A stretch of 56,756 nucleotides of DNA, from contig NZ_MBEQ01000063.1 of the NCBI RefSeq assembly GCF_001954135.1, forward strand, positions 1-56,756, read 5' to 3'. The stretch is from Mycobacterium sp. GA-1841. Its GTDB lineage: Bacteria; Actinomycetota; Actinomycetes; Mycobacteriales; Mycobacteriaceae. Below, one piece after another: positions 17,512 through 26,866 of the stretch; within the stretch, counting starts at the first letter, position 1; every line of letters begins with the position of its first letter. A program made the translations under genes and the position numbers. A model generated the notes under the pieces. That model worked only from the letters and a program-made list of their open reading frames with translations, was not told the DNA's origin and made no database searches.

Positions 17512-20500
17512 TCACTGGTATTGCACCTCCTGTGAACGACGGCGGACCACCGTCACCTCGTCACGCTGGTTTCCGGTGGGGCCCAGGTAGTTCCAGGCGA
17601 AGGAGTGCTGCGCGTAGCCGCCGGCAAGGTGGCTGGGCTTGACCAACAGCCGGGTCAACGAATTGTGAATGCCACCACGGGTTCCCGTGGTTTCGCTCAG
17701 CGGCACGTCGATGGTCCGTTCCTGGGCATGGTAGACGTACACCACACCCTCGGGCATCCGGTGGCTGACCACCGCCCGGCACACCAGCACGCCGTTACGG
17801 TTGACCGCTTCGATCCAGTCGTTGTCTTTCACGTCGATCTTCGCGGCATCAGCCGGACTCATCCACATCGTGGGACCACCGCGTGACAGCGACAGCATGA
17901 ACAGGTTGTCCTGGTACTCCGAGTGGATCGACCACTTGGAATGCGGCGTCAGGTAGCGCACGGTCAGGCCGACGCCGTCGCGCCCGAGCCTGGATTCACC
18001 GAACAACCGCGCCATGTCGAGCGGGGGCCGGTAGATCGGCAGCTGCTCGCCGAGTTCCTCCAACCAGTCGTGATCGACATAGAAGTGCATGCGACCGGTG
18101 AGCGTGTGAAACGGCTTGAGTTCCTCGATGTTCACCGTGAACGGGGCATATCGGCGGCCGCCGGTCTCACTGCCGGACCACTCGGGGCTGGTGATCACCG
18201 GAACCGGCCGGGCCTGGGTGTCGGCGTAGGTGATCCGCCGTTCCTCGTTGCCGACCGCCAGATGGATGAGCTTGCGCCCCGTGCGCCGCTCGAGTTCGCG
18301 GAACCCTTCGACGGCCAGCCGGCCGTTCGACGTGCCGGACAGGGCCAGGATCACATCAGCCATGCGTTCGGCGGTGGTGATCGCCGGGCGGCCTTGGCCG
18401 GCACCGGAATCCATCACGCCGAACTTCGCGGCAAGTTCGGCCACCTCCTGGTCGGGGTGCGTGGTGACCCCCTTGGTGGTCAGCCCCAAGGTGTCGACAA
18501 GCGGTCCCAGGGTGGACCACTTCTCGGCGATCGCGGTGTAGTCGCGCTCGACCACCACCAGCGGACCCATCGTCTTGCCCGGAACCGGCGTCTCCCCGGT
18601 GTTCCGCCAATCATGTTCGGTGCCACCCGGGTACGCCATCGCCCCAGGCGTGTCATGTTGCAATGTTCCCATCACCACATCGGTGCGGGTGCCCAGGTGC
18701 CGCGCGGCCAACGCGCTGAAAGTCCGCGCGATCGCACCGAAAGCGTCGAAGTCCGAACGGGTTTCCCACGGCGGGTCGACGGCCGGGCTGAACGCGTGGA
18801 CATACGGGTGCATGTCGGTGCTCGACAAGTCGGCCTTCTCGTACCAGGTCGCCGCCGGCAACACCACATCCGAGAGCAGCGTCGTCGAGGTCATGCGGAA
18901 GTCGATCGACATCAACAGATCCAGCTTGCCCTCGGGGATCTCCTCGGTCCAGGCCACCCCGTCGGGGCGCAGGTCGTCCCCGGCCGGTTCGGCCTGCACA
19001 TTCGATGTCGTGCCCAGCAGATGGCGCAGGAAGTATTCGTTGCCCTTGCTCGAGGAGCCCAGCAGGTTGGCCCGCCACACGTTGAGTACGCGCGGCCAGT
19101 TCGCCGGATTGTCCGGGTCGGTGACCGCGAATTTCAGCCCGCCGCTGGCCAATTGCTCGGCCACATAGTCAGCCACCTCACGGCCGGCCGCCTTGGCCTC
19201 GTCGACCACGTCCAGGCTGGAGCGGTCGAACTGCGGGTAGAACGGCGTCCACCCCATGGCCACCGCCGAGCTCAGCACGTCCATCGTGTGCTTGTCTCGG
19301 AACCGGCCCCGGCCCACCGGGCTGGACAATGCGTCGGCGCGGTAGCCGTCGTAGCGCCACTGGTCGGTGTGGACATACCAGTACGACGTCCCGGCCATCT
19401 GCCGCGGCGGGCGCGACCAGTCGGTACCCATCGCCATCGCCGCCCACCCGGTGACCGGACGACACTTCTCCTGGCCGACGTAATGCGCCCAGCCGCCGCC
19501 GTTGCGGCCCATCGACCCGGTGAGCAACAGCAGCGCGAGCACCGCGCGGTAGGTCGCGTCACCGTGGAACCACTGGCAGATGCCGGCCCCCATGATGATC
19601 ATCGAGCGGCCGCCGGATTCTTCGGCGTTGCGGGCGAATTCGCGCGCCACCCGGATGGCCTGGGCCGCGGACACCCCGGTGATCTGTTCCTGCCAGGCCG
19701 GTGTGTAGGGCCGGGTGGCGTCGTCGTAACTGGTGGGCCAGTCGCCGGGCAGGCCGGGGCGGTGCACGCCATATTGGGCCAGCATCAGATCGAACACCGT
19801 GCACACCAGATGGTCGCCGACCCGCCGCACCGGCACACCACGTTTCAGCGTCGCACCGCTGCCGTCGACGGTGTCGAATCGCGGCAGCGTGATCTCGGCG
19901 GTTTCGAAGATGTCACCCAGTACGGTCAGTGCCGGGGACAGGTCCTCCAGGTCGAGGTTCCATTTGCCGAGGCCATCGTTGCCGTAGCGGAATCCGAGCG
20001 AACCCTGCGGTACCGCGACGCTGTCGCTGGCGCCGTCGAGCAGCACCGGCTTGAACGCGGCGTTCTCCTGCTCGGCGATCACCCCGCCGAGATCGGCTGC
20101 GGTGAGGTTCTTCCCGGGAACCAGCACCCCGTCGCGCTCCTCGAGTTTGACCAGGAACGGCAGATCGGTGAACTGGCGGACATAGTCGACGAAGTACGGA
20201 ACCCGGTTCTGCACAAAGCACTGATCGAGGATCACGTGTCCCATGGCCATCGCGAGTGCACCGTCGGTGCCGGCCGCGCACGGCATCCACTCGTCGGCGA
20301 ACTTGGTGTTGTCGGCGTAGTCGGGGCTGACCGTGACCACCTTGGTGCCGCGGTAGCGGACCTCGGCCATCCAGTGCGCGTCCGGGGTGCGGGTGACCGG
20401 GACGTTGGAGCCCCACATCATCAGATAGGCCGCATCCCACCAGTCCCCGGACTCGGGCACATCGGTCTGATCGCCGAACACCTGTGGCGATGCCACCGGC

Positions 20501-21198
20501 AGATCGGCATACCAGTCGTAGAACGATGTCATCACTCCGCCGATGAGCTCCACGAACCGCGAGCCCGCGGCGAACGACACCATCGACATCGCCGGGATCG
20601 GTGAAAAACCGGCCACCCGGTCGGGCCCATAGGTCTTGATCGTGTGCACGTGCGCGGCGGCGATCATCTCGGTGGCCTCGGCCCACGTCACCCGGACCAG
20701 GCCACCCTTGCCGCGGGCCTGGTGATACCGCTTGCGCCGCGCCGGGTCGCCCTGGATGTCGGCCCAGGCCAACACCGGATCCTTCAGCCGTACCTTGGCT
20801 TCCCGGTACATCTCGACCAACACGCCGCGCGCGTAGGGGTACCGCACCCGCGTCGGCGAGTAGGTGTACCAGGAGAACGCCGCGCCGCGGGGGCAGCCGC
20901 GCGGCTCGTACTCGGGGCGGTCGGGCCCGACCGACGGATAATCCGTCTCCTGGGTTTCCCAGGTGATGATTCCGTCCTTGACATAAATCTTCCACGAGCA
21001 CGATCCGGTGCAGTTGACCCCGTGGGTGGAGCGCACCACCTTGTCGTGGCTCCACCGGTCGCGGTAGAACACATCCCCTTGCCGCCCTCCGGTACGGGTG
21101 ACCGTGCGCAGGTCCCCGGAGAACTCACCGGCAGTGAAGAACTGTCCACTGCGTTCGAGCAATTCCTCGATCGATCCGCCGATGTGCGGCTTCGTCAT
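17512..21198 (-). CDS. narG: NarG, respiratory nitrate reductase alpha subunit
   Basis: 1228 aa, close to M. tuberculosis NarG (1232). It is the molybdenum bis-MGD catalytic subunit that reduces nitrate to nitrite on the cytoplasmic side. The FS0 cluster region (HGVNCTGSCSWKIYVKDGI) is present. So is the YADLPVASPQVFGDQTDVP segment, whose Asp corresponds to the molybdenum-ligating Asp222 of E. coli NarG. ATG 21198 follows AAGGAGG and overlaps the narK stop as ATGA, so expression is coupled to the transporter. In mycobacteria this enzyme supports nitrate respiration at low oxygen and also assimilation. Confidence 0.97.
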   Translation of the reverse strand: MTKPHIGGSIEELLERSGQFFTAGEFSGDLRTVTRTGGRQGDVFYRDRWSHDKVVRSTHGVNCTGSCSWKIYVKDGIITWETQETDYPSVGPDRPEYEPRGCPRGAAFSWYTYSPTRVRYPYARGVLVEMYREAKVRLKDPVLAWADIQGDPARRKRYHQARGKGGLVRVTWAEATEMIAAAHVHTIKTYGPDRVAGFSPIPAMSMVSFAAGSRFVELIGGVMTSFYDWYADLPVASPQVFGDQTDVPESGDWWDAAYLMMWGSNVPVTRTPDAHWMAEVRYRGTKVVTVSPDYADNTKFADEWMPCAAGTDGALAMAMGHVILDQCFVQNRVPYFVDYVRQFTDLPFLVKLEERDGVLVPGKNLTAADLGGVIAEQENAAFKPVLLDGASDSVAVPQGSLGFRYGNDGLGKWNLDLEDLSPALTVLGDIFETAEITLPRFDTVDGSGATLKRGVPVRRVGDHLVCTVFDLMLAQYGVHRPGLPGDWPTSYDDATRPYTPAWQEQITGVSAAQAIRVAREFARNAEESGGRSMIIMGAGICQWFHGDATYRAVLALLLLTGSMGRNGGGWAHYVGQEKCRPVTGWAAMAMGTDWSRPPRQMAGTSYWYVHTDQWRYDGYRADALSSPVGRGRFRDKHTMDVLSSAVAMGWTPFYPQFDRSSLDVVDEAKAAGREVADYVAEQLASGGLKFAVTDPDNPANWPRVLNVWRANLLGSSSKGNEYFLRHLLGTTSNVQAEPAGDDLRPDGVAWTEEIPEGKLDLLMSIDFRMTSTTLLSDVVLPAATWYEKADLSSTDMHPYVHAFSPAVDPPWETRSDFDAFGAIARTFSALAARHLGTRTDVVMGTLQHDTPGAMAYPGGTEHDWRNTGETPVPGKTMGPLVVVERDYTAIAEKWSTLGPLVDTLGLTTKGVTTHPDQEVAELAAKFGVMDSGAGQGRPAITTAERMADVILALSGTSNGRLAVEGFRELERRTGRKLIHLAVGNEERRITYADTQARPVPVITSPEWSGSETGGRRYAPFTVNIEELKPFHTLTGRMHFYVDHDWLEELGEQLPIYRPPLDMARLFGESRLGRDGVGLTVRYLTPHSKWSIHSEYQDNLFMLSLSRGGPTMWMSPADAAKIDVKDNDWIEAVNRNGVLVCRAVVSHRMPEGVVYVYHAQERTIDVPLSETTGTRGGIHNSLTRLLVKPSHLAGGYAQHSFAWNYLGPTGNQRDEVTVVRRRSQEVQYQ

Positions 21199-22415
21199 CG
21201 AAACGCCTCCTTGGGCTGCGCGGGTTCCCGGGCATGCAGTCGTAGCGCGGTATAGCCGAACGCCACCAACGCCGTTGCCACCAGGAGCACAAGCCCTACC
21301 GTGTAGTCGTGGTCAATGGGATCGTAGGACGCCCCCATCACCAGTGGTGGGAAGTAGCCGCCCAAACCGCCTGCGGCGGCGACAATCCCGGTCACCGAAC
21401 CGACTTCCTTCGCTGGTGACCGGCGGGCCACCCAGGCGAAGACACCGCCGGTACCGATGCCCAGGAAGATCGCCAGTCCGATGAAGGTCGACGCCGACCA
21501 TACATCCGGCGGCGGCTGGAACATCGCCACAAACGCCAGAACTGCGGTGCCCGCGAAAGAGGTCAGCACCACGTATTTGGGGGCGATGCGGTCCGACAGT
21601 GCCCCGCCGACGGGCCGAGCGAGCACCGCGGCCAACGCGAATCCGGCTGTGCGGGAGCCTGCTTCGACCGAGGAGAACTCGTAGATGTTCTTGATGTAGG
21701 TGGGCAGGTAGTTGCTGAACGCCACGAACCCGCCGAACACCACGGCGTAGAGGAACGACATTTCCCACGTGACAGGGAGTTTCAGCGCGGATTTCAGCTT
21801 CGGCAGCACCGGGTCGGTATTCGGCTGGAACACCGGCGAGTTCCGCATCGCCACCATGCACAGCACGGCCGTCAGCGCCAGGGCGACGGCGATGATGACG
21901 TGGGTGGTGAACAACCCGAACCACCGGACGAACCTCGGGGTGAAAAACGCCGACAGCGCAGTGCCCACCATGCCCATGCCGAATACGCCCGTGGCATAGC
22001 CACGGCGGCTGACCTCATACCAGTTGTTGGCGAACGGGATGCCGACGGCGAAGATGGTGCCCGCGATACCGAGGAAGAAGCCGCAGATCAAAAGCAGCGG
22101 ATAGGACTTGGCCTCACCGGCCGCCCCGACCGCCAGCACCGGCAGGATCGAGGCCAGGGTCACCGCGAGAAACATCGTGCGGCCACCGAACCTGTCGGTC
22201 AGGGAGCCGATGGCGATGCGACCGAGCGATCCCACCAGGATCGGCGTGGCCACGAGCATCGAGGCCTGGGTACTGCTCAACCTCATGTCGCCGGCATAGG
22301 TGGTGGAGAGCGGGCCGATCATGTTCCAGGCCCAGAAATTGATGGCCGAGACCCAGGTGGCCAGCACGAGATTCACGCTCTGGCCCCGGAGTGGCGTGCT
22401 AGCCGTGCTCACCAC
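21195..22415 (-). CDS. narK: NarK-type nitrate/nitrite transporter
   Basis: 406 aa MFS protein with 12 hydrophobic segments. The opening [20 protein letters not shown], the loop [13 protein letters not shown] and the glycine-rich [14 protein letters not shown] nitrate signature are typical of NarK. GTG 22415 and GTG 22412 are both possible starts. It is the first gene of narKGHJI. In H37Rv, narK2 lies elsewhere with narX, so the fused arrangement here is the fast-grower type. The 157 bp upstream carry two GAAACG hexamers about 22 bp apart; I cannot assign a regulator to them. Confidence 0.93.
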   Translation of the reverse strand: MVSTASTPLRGQSVNLVLATWVSAINFWAWNMIGPLSTTYAGDMRLSSTQASMLVATPILVGSLGRIAIGSLTDRFGGRTMFLAVTLASILPVLAVGAAGEAKSYPLLLICGFFLGIAGTIFAVGIPFANNWYEVSRRGYATGVFGMGMVGTALSAFFTPRFVRWFGLFTTHVIIAVALALTAVLCMVAMRNSPVFQPNTDPVLPKLKSALKLPVTWEMSFLYAVVFGGFVAFSNYLPTYIKNIYEFSSVEAGSRTAGFALAAVLARPVGGALSDRIAPKYVVLTSFAGTAVLAFVAMFQPPPDVWSASTFIGLAIFLGIGTGGVFAWVARRSPAKEVGSVTGIVAAAGGLGGYFPPLVMGASYDPIDHDYTVGLVLLVATALVAFGYTALRLHAREPAQPKEAFR

Positions 22416-22572
22416 AACAGCAAAACATCATATTCGGTGCAGGTGCGTCATTTCCCCGGAAACGTTGCGAGCAGATTCACAGAAACGTAATCCGCAACAT
22501 CATCGTGTCCAAAATGCCCAGCAGCCGCCGGCCAGCCGAAACGGGCGACGTACCAAGCCAATACGCGGGCGT

Positions 22573-22965
22573 CTAAGACGATCGCAGCACCGCGGCCAAC
22601 TCACCGAGCCAGGCCCGGTCGGCCGGTACCCATGGCAGCGCATCGAGTTCGTCCGCACCGACCCACCGCAGGGCCCGGTGGTCGTGTGGTTGCGGACTTC
22701 CGGCCGTCAGCGTGACCCGATACGCGCGCAGGATCACCCCCGCCTTCAGTTCGACGTCGACGCCCAGACGGGCGCCGACAGCCACCTCGACACCGAGTTC
22801 CTCCTGCAACTCCCGGGCCAGCGCGCCGGCGTCGCTCTCCCCCGTCGCGACTTTTCCGCCGGGCAGCTCCCACAATCCGGCCAGCTCGGGCGGCCGCTGC
22901 CGTTGGGCCACCAACAGCCGGTCCGCCGAAAACAACGCACCGGCCACGACGATCTGCTCACTCAT
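22573..22965 (-). CDS. mutT2: MutT2, Nudix nucleotide pyrophosphatase
   Basis: 130 aa from ATG 22965. The Nudix box is complete: [25 protein letters not shown], read here as G-x5-E-x7-REL-x-EE-x-G. The family hydrolyses oxidised or modified nucleoside triphosphates; M. tuberculosis MutT2 (Rv1160) acts on dCTP/5-methyl-dCTP and 8-oxo-dGTP. Cytosolic. It diverges from the pterin dehydratase gene by only 27 bp and shares a palindromic promoter with it. Confidence 0.93.
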   Translation of the reverse strand: MSEQIVVAGALFSADRLLVAQRQRPPELAGLWELPGGKVATGESDAGALARELQEELGVEVAVGARLGVDVELKAGVILRAYRVTLTAGSPQPHDHRALRWVGADELDALPWVPADRAWLGELAAVLRSS

Positions 22966-22968
22966 CGC

Positions 22969-22990
22969 GCCCGACGGTATACCGTCGGGC
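22969..22990. promoter_or_regulatory. Perfect 22-bp palindrome holding a bidirectional leaderless promoter
   Basis: Arms GCCCGACGGTA and TACCGTCGGGC, with no mismatch and no spacer, fill nearly all of the 27 bp between two divergent ATG codons (22965 minus, 22993 plus). On the plus strand TACCGT (22980-22985) ends 7 nt before the pcd ATG. On the minus strand the mirror TACCGT (22979-22974) ends 8 nt before the mutT2 ATG. Both fit the leaderless TANNNT rule and there is no room for a ribosome site. Confidence 0.65.
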
Positions 22991-22992
22991 AT

Positions 22993-23286
22993 ATGGCCGT
23001 GTTATCGAACGATCAGGTCGACGCCGCACTGCCCGATCTGCCGGGCTGGGAGCGCGCGGCGGGCGCCCTGCGCAGATCCACCAAGTTCCCCACGTTCCTC
23101 GACGGCATCGAGGCGGTGCGCCGCGTGGCCGAGTTCGCCGAACAGAAGGACCATCATCCAGACATCGACATCCGCTGGCGCACTGTCACATTCGCCTTGG
23201 TGACGCATTCCGCCGGCGGGATCACCGACAAGGACGTTCAGATGGCCCAGGAGATCAACCGGATTCTGTCCGACCAGCCCGAATAG
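22993..23286 (+). CDS. Pterin-4a-carbinolamine dehydratase
   Basis: 97 aa, the Rv1159A position. The family dehydrates 4a-hydroxytetrahydrobiopterins and in animals also acts as the HNF1 dimerisation cofactor DCoH. The active-site pattern is intact: HHPDIDIRW followed by a His in LVTHS. ATG 22993 is the only sensible start. The bacterial role is unclear because no aromatic amino acid hydroxylase is nearby. Its last 32 nt overlap the end of pimE on the opposite strand. Confidence 0.9.
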   Translation: MAVLSNDQVDAALPDLPGWERAAGALRRSTKFPTFLDGIEAVRRVAEFAEQKDHHPDIDIRWRTVTFALVTHSAGGITDKDVQMAQEINRILSDQPE

Positions 23287-24463
23287 TCGCGACCCAGCCG
23301 AGCGTGGCCAGCGTCGCCACGATGTAGACCAACCCGGCCCACGCCAGATACCACGGTCGGCCGATCTCCCAGATCGTCGGCTGCGCGAAGCTGAGCAGCC
23401 ACGGCACCCCGATCAGGGTCAGCGCCAGCCAACCCCAACCGAGGATCCGCGCGCCGAGCCGATCGGCAAACGGCCCGTGCAGCAACCAGATCATCAACGG
23501 AATCAACCACACCCAGTGGTGCGTCCACGAAATCGGCGAAAGCAGCAACCCGAACAGGCTCACGATCACGATCCCGCCGAGGCGGTCGGCACTGCCACCG
23601 ATGGCCCGCCAGGCCAACACGGCCAGCACCGCGGTGACGACGATGCCCAGAAGCACGGCCGGACCGTACCCGGCGTCATGGCCGAGGATTCGCGAAATCC
23701 CACCCCGCCATGATTGATTGAACGATGTCCCGATCGGCCCGATCCGGTCGGCGTCACCGAGCAGTTCGGTGAAATACCGGCGCGCCTGATCTCCGATCAC
23801 CAACGCCGAGACCGCGATCGTCGCGAAGAACACCGCCGCCGAGAACACCACGCTGGCCCACCGGCGCGCGCCGAGGAAGTACAGGCCCGACACCGCAGGC
23901 GTCAGCTTCACCCCTGCCGCCACGCCGACCAGCAATCCCGACAGCCACCAGCGATTGCTGTAGACCGCGTAGAGCACGGCCAGCACCAGGACGACATTGA
24001 CCTGTCCGTAGTCGAAAGTGCTGCGCAGCGGTTCGGTCCAGATGCCGACCGCGGTCCACAGCATCGCGACGCGCCGGTCGGCTTCCTGACGCAGGAGCCG
24101 TTGACTGATCCGCACCACGCCGTACAGCGCGGCGATGATCCCGAGTTGCCAGCAGAACGCCACCAGCCCGAACGGCAGCAGATGCAGCGGGTAGAACACC
24201 ACCGCCGCGAACGGCGGGTAGGTGAAAGGCAATGGGAAATCCGGCGTCTGATCGGCATAGACGTAGTCGTAGAGCACGCCGGGGCCGTCGAGCGTGGCAG
24301 CACCACCGACGTAGACGTGCAGATCGACGAAGTTCGCACCGTTGGGCACCAGATATGTCCACGCCAGGCGCGCCGCAATGCTGAGGACCAGCAACATCGG
24401 CGCCAGGCGGTAGAGCCGCGCGGATGCTGAGGAGTGGGTGGCCGGTTCGGTGTTAACGGTCAC
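23255..24463 (-). CDS. pimE: PimE, polyprenol-phosphomannose-dependent alpha-1,2-mannosyltransferase
   Basis: 402 aa from GTG 24463. It is a GT-C fold (GT87) membrane enzyme that adds the fifth mannose on the way to polar PIMs. About 10 hydrophobic helices are visible. The catalytic Asp lies in the first outer loop, [11 protein letters not shown], as in mycobacterial PimE. The start was set at the GTG before [12 protein letters not shown]. The frame stays open for another 276 bp upstream through in-frame tandem repeats, so a longer N-terminus cannot be excluded. It acts in the same pathway as LpqW at 7.6-9.4 kb. The 3' end overlaps the pterin dehydratase gene. Confidence 0.9.
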   Translation of the reverse strand: MTVNTEPATHSSASARLYRLAPMLLVLSIAARLAWTYLVPNGANFVDLHVYVGGAATLDGPGVLYDYVYADQTPDFPLPFTYPPFAAVVFYPLHLLPFGLVAFCWQLGIIAALYGVVRISQRLLRQEADRRVAMLWTAVGIWTEPLRSTFDYGQVNVVLVLAVLYAVYSNRWWLSGLLVGVAAGVKLTPAVSGLYFLGARRWASVVFSAAVFFATIAVSALVIGDQARRYFTELLGDADRIGPIGTSFNQSWRGGISRILGHDAGYGPAVLLGIVVTAVLAVLAWRAIGGSADRLGGIVIVSLFGLLLSPISWTHHWVWLIPLMIWLLHGPFADRLGARILGWGWLALTLIGVPWLLSFAQPTIWEIGRPWYLAWAGLVYIVATLATLGWVATIRAGRTESG

Positions 24464-24495
24464 GACTTTAGCGACCCTCCTGTGCCGCCTGCCCC

Positions 24496-24585
24496 CGCCA
24501 CCGGCTGTCCCGCCTCCGGTTGTCACGCCACCGGTTGTCACGCCATCGGTTGCCCCGCCATCGGTTGCCCCGCCACCGGTTGTCA
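24496..24585. repeat. Six tandem 15-bp units upstream of pimE
   Basis: Six head-to-tail units of the pattern CGCCAYCGGTTGYCM (24496-24510, -525, -540, -555, -570, -585), differing at 1-3 positions each. The unit length is a multiple of three and the units create no stop in the pimE frame. With the 35-bp repeat beside it, this patch fills most of the 410 bp between pimE and the gene at 24874. Confidence 0.85.
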
Positions 24586-24592
24586 CGCAGGA

Positions 24593-24699
24593 GTGGCTGC
24601 CGAGGTCGAGCGTCACCCCAGCGTGACGAAGTCCTCGCGGCCCCGCGCGGTCTGTCACGCCAGCGTGGCTGCCGAGGTCGAGCGTCACCCCAGCGTGAC
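24593..24699. repeat. Two identical 35-bp direct repeats
   Basis: Bases 24593-24627 and 24665-24699 are identical (starting GTGGCTGCCGAGG, ending CCCAGCGTGAC), 72 bp apart. Each contains a GTCAC...GTGAC inverted pair. The sequence resembles repeats that I recall between genes of fast-growing mycobacteria. Confidence 0.8.
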
Positions 24700-24873
24700 A
24701 GTCGGGACGAAGAAACGCCCGAGGCGGTCGGCGCGTCACGCGTCAGGCACTGCCCGATAACGAATTCAGACGGTGCAGTAACGGTTGAATAACCGCCACA
24801 CGTGTCCCTTGAGTCACACCAGTAACTCGATAGTTTCGGGCTCAGACGTTGCAAGCAACCGATTGGGAGAACC

Positions 24874-25533
24874 ATGATCTTCACCTGGAAAACAGTTTCC
24901 ACCAGCGTGATCGCAGCCGCCGGCGCAGTCCCGGTCGCGTTGGCGCTCAGCGCGACAGCGAATGCCGATCCGATAGCCCCGGCGCCGGCGCCCGCACCGG
25001 GCCTGCCGATCGTCAACCAACTCGCCGGCGTGCCGGCCGCCGCGCCGCAGCTGCTGCAGGATGTCGGCTCCGCGCTGTCGGGGACACCTGCCCCCGCGCC
25101 GGCGCCGGCCCCGATGGCCACCGCATCGGTGACGCTGCCGCAGCCCGCGGCCACGGCGCCCGCCGCATCGTCGGCCAACGCACCGCTGGGGTCTCTGGTA
25201 CCGGGCCTGCCCTCCGCCCCGGCCGTTCCGGCTGCGGCCCCGGCCGTTCCGGCTGCCGCCACGACCGCTCCGGCCACCGGACTCTCGTCCCTGGTGCCCT
25301 CGGCCGAGGTCAAAATCCCGCAGGTGCCGGGCATGCCGCTGCCCCTGCCGCAGTCTGTGAACATCCCGGGTGACCTGGCGTCGCTGGTTCCGGTCGCGGC
25401 CCAGACGGCCCTGCCCGCCGGTGCCCCGGCGGTCGCGGCAGCTCCGGCAGTTGCTGCGCCCGCCGCCGCTGTTCCGGCGACCGCCCCGGGTGTCGCAGCG
25501 TTGGCCCCGCTGCTGACCGCCGGCCTGCCCTGA
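24874..25533 (+). CDS. Ala/Pro-rich secreted protein, Rv1158c-like
   Basis: 219 aa. ATG follows GGGAGAACC. A clear signal peptide ends near residue 31 (ALALSATANA-DP). The mature part is almost entirely Ala, Pro, Val and Gly, with PAPAPAP runs and repeated short motifs such as SLVPGLP, SLVPSAE and SLVPVAA. No enzyme motif or Cys is seen. It occupies the place of Rv1158c, described as an Ala- and Pro-rich protein. Secretion and a cell-wall role are inferred from the signal and composition. The similar gene at 25574 follows by 40 nt, so they probably form one transcript. Confidence 0.88.
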   Translation: MIFTWKTVSTSVIAAAGAVPVALALSATANADPIAPAPAPAPGLPIVNQLAGVPAAAPQLLQDVGSALSGTPAPAPAPAPMATASVTLPQPAATAPAASSANAPLGSLVPGLPSAPAVPAAAPAVPAAATTAPATGLSSLVPSAEVKIPQVPGMPLPLPQSVNIPGDLASLVPVAAQTALPAGAPAVAAAPAVAAPAAAVPATAPGVAALAPLLTAGLP

Positions 25534-25573
25534 TCACCGAACTGGTCTGACCGCCCGAAACGATGGGAAAGCC

Positions 25574-26590
25574 ATGTCCTCGCGTATGTCACTGAAAACG
25601 TTGTTCGGCACCGCCGCCGCAATCGGGTCCACCACCCTGTTGCTGTTCAGCAGCGCCGTAGCCAACGCCGATCCGGCACCGCTGCCGATCGACGCGCAGC
25701 AGGCACCCGGCTTGTCGGCGGTATCGGAGTTGAGTCCGATTATCCAGCAGGCTGCGGCCGACCCTGCCGGCGCGGCTCAGCTGTTGATGGCTGCCGCGCA
25801 AGCGTTCGCGGCCAACAAGTCGGAACCGGCCGCGTCCAACAACATCGCCACGGCGGTCAACCAGTTCGCCTCCCAACCCGTCGCCGCACCCGAGCACATC
25901 CCGGCCGCGGGTGCGGGGCTCGACGCACATCTGCCTGCGGGCGTCGACCCGGTCCATGCGGCCGGGCCGGCCCCCGAGGCACTGCCGGCTCCTGCCCCGG
26001 CACCGGCGCCCGAAGCTGCTCCGGCACCCGCTCCCGCACCTGAAGCTGCCCCGGCTCCCGCACCCGAAGCTGCTCCCGCTCCGGCGCCCGGGGCCGTTCC
26101 GGCCGCTGTCACGATTCCGGCGCCCGCGCCCGCGCCTGCACCGGACGCCGCGCCGGCCGGCGCGCCCGATTTCGGTCCCAACGCGCCGACGACGCAGGAC
26201 TTCATGTACCCGTCGATCAGCAACGGGTGCCTCAAGGACGGCGGAAACGTTCTGGCGACGGCAATTTCGGTGGCCGGCCCCGCCACGATCCCGCTGCCCG
26301 GCCCGAAGGCCGGCCAGACCGCCTACGTGTTCACCGCGATCGGCACCCCGGGTCCGGCCGCCGAGCAGAAGCTTCCGCTCAACGCCACGTGGGTCAACCT
26401 GACCACTGGCAAGTCCGGCAGCGTGACGCTGCAGCCGCGCTCGGACATCAACCCCGAAGGACCGACCACGCTCACCGCGATCGCCGACACCGGCTCCGGC
26501 AGCATCATGTCGACGATCTTCGGGCAGGTCACCACGACCGAGAAGCAGTGCCAGTTCATGCCCACCATCGGATCCACGGTGGTGCCCTGA
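25574..26590 (+). CDS. Ala/Pro-rich secreted protein, Rv1157c-like
   Basis: 338 aa. ATG follows GGGAAAGCC. The signal peptide ends near residue 32 (SSAVANA-DP). Residues 33-110 are helical (SELSPIIQQAAADPAGAAQLL). Residues about 135-200 are a low-complexity PAPAPEAAPAPAP linker. Residues about 205-338 look like a folded, beta-rich domain with two Cys (NGCLKDGG and EKQCQFMP) that may form a disulfide. This is the layout of Rv1157c. Function is unknown; a surface domain on a stalk through the cell wall is a reasonable inference. A strong hairpin follows. Confidence 0.88.
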   Translation: MSSRMSLKTLFGTAAAIGSTTLLLFSSAVANADPAPLPIDAQQAPGLSAVSELSPIIQQAAADPAGAAQLLMAAAQAFAANKSEPAASNNIATAVNQFASQPVAAPEHIPAAGAGLDAHLPAGVDPVHAAGPAPEALPAPAPAPAPEAAPAPAPAPEAAPAPAPEAAPAPAPGAVPAAVTIPAPAPAPAPDAAPAGAPDFGPNAPTTQDFMYPSISNGCLKDGGNVLATAISVAGPATIPLPGPKAGQTAYVFTAIGTPGPAAEQKLPLNATWVNLTTGKSGSVTLQPRSDINPEGPTTLTAIADTGSGSIMSTIFGQVTTTEKQCQFMPTIGSTVVP

Positions 26591-26614
26591 CCACACCATA
26601 TGAATGGGGAAGCG

Positions 26615-26656
26615 AAATTCCCGGTCGCTGGCCTCATGGCCGGCGACCGGGAATTT
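26615..26656 (+). terminator. Strong hairpin terminator
   Basis: 19-bp stem with one mismatch (AAATTCCCGGTCGCTGGCC against GGCCGGCGACCGGGAATTT) and a 4-nt TCAT loop, followed by TTGTGT. It lies 24 nt after the stop of the Rv1157c-like gene and before the opposite-strand DUF1059 gene, so it may serve both. Confidence 0.75.
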
Positions 26657-26681
26657 TGTGTAGGGGCTGAAAGTCGGAGGC

Positions 26682-26831
26682 TCAGTAGGCCATGAAGAGG
26701 ATCATTTCCCGGTCGTATTCACGGCCGGGGTGCTGCTGGGCCAGGTGCGCCTGGGCCTTCTCGACGAGGTCGTCCTCGTCGGTACCGCTGATCGCTTCGC
26801 CACACGGGCAGTTCAGATGTGTCTTCGCCAT
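26682..26831 (-). CDS. 49-aa DUF1059-type small protein
   Basis: ATG 26831 to TGA 26682. It has a CPCGE motif at residues 8-12 and the conserved helical pattern ...DDLVEKAQAHLAQQHP followed by ...YDREMILFMAY, typical of the DUF1059 family of very small proteins. Function unknown; the Cys pair could bind metal. It is divergent from the nitroreductase gene with 35 bp between start codons, so the two may be co-regulated. Confidence 0.82.
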   Translation of the reverse strand: MAKTHLNCPCGEAISGTDEDDLVEKAQAHLAQQHPGREYDREMILFMAY

Positions 26832-26866
26832 ATCCTCACTTTCGCATATGTGAGATAGATGTAGCC

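Noticed and set aside
17923..20604. 893-codon open frame on the plus strand opposite narG
   Set aside because: It lies wholly inside narG, has Arg/Gly/His-rich composition with no domain, and arises from the GC-rich third positions of the real gene.
22416..22572. GlnR or DosR box before narK
   Set aside because: I looked for the known patterns; the two GAAACG hexamers do not fit GlnR spacing and no DosR palindrome is present.
24434..24792. CRISPR-like array before pimE
   Set aside because: The 15-bp units are contiguous without spacers and too short; the 35-bp repeat has only two copies. It is a minisatellite-type patch, not CRISPR.
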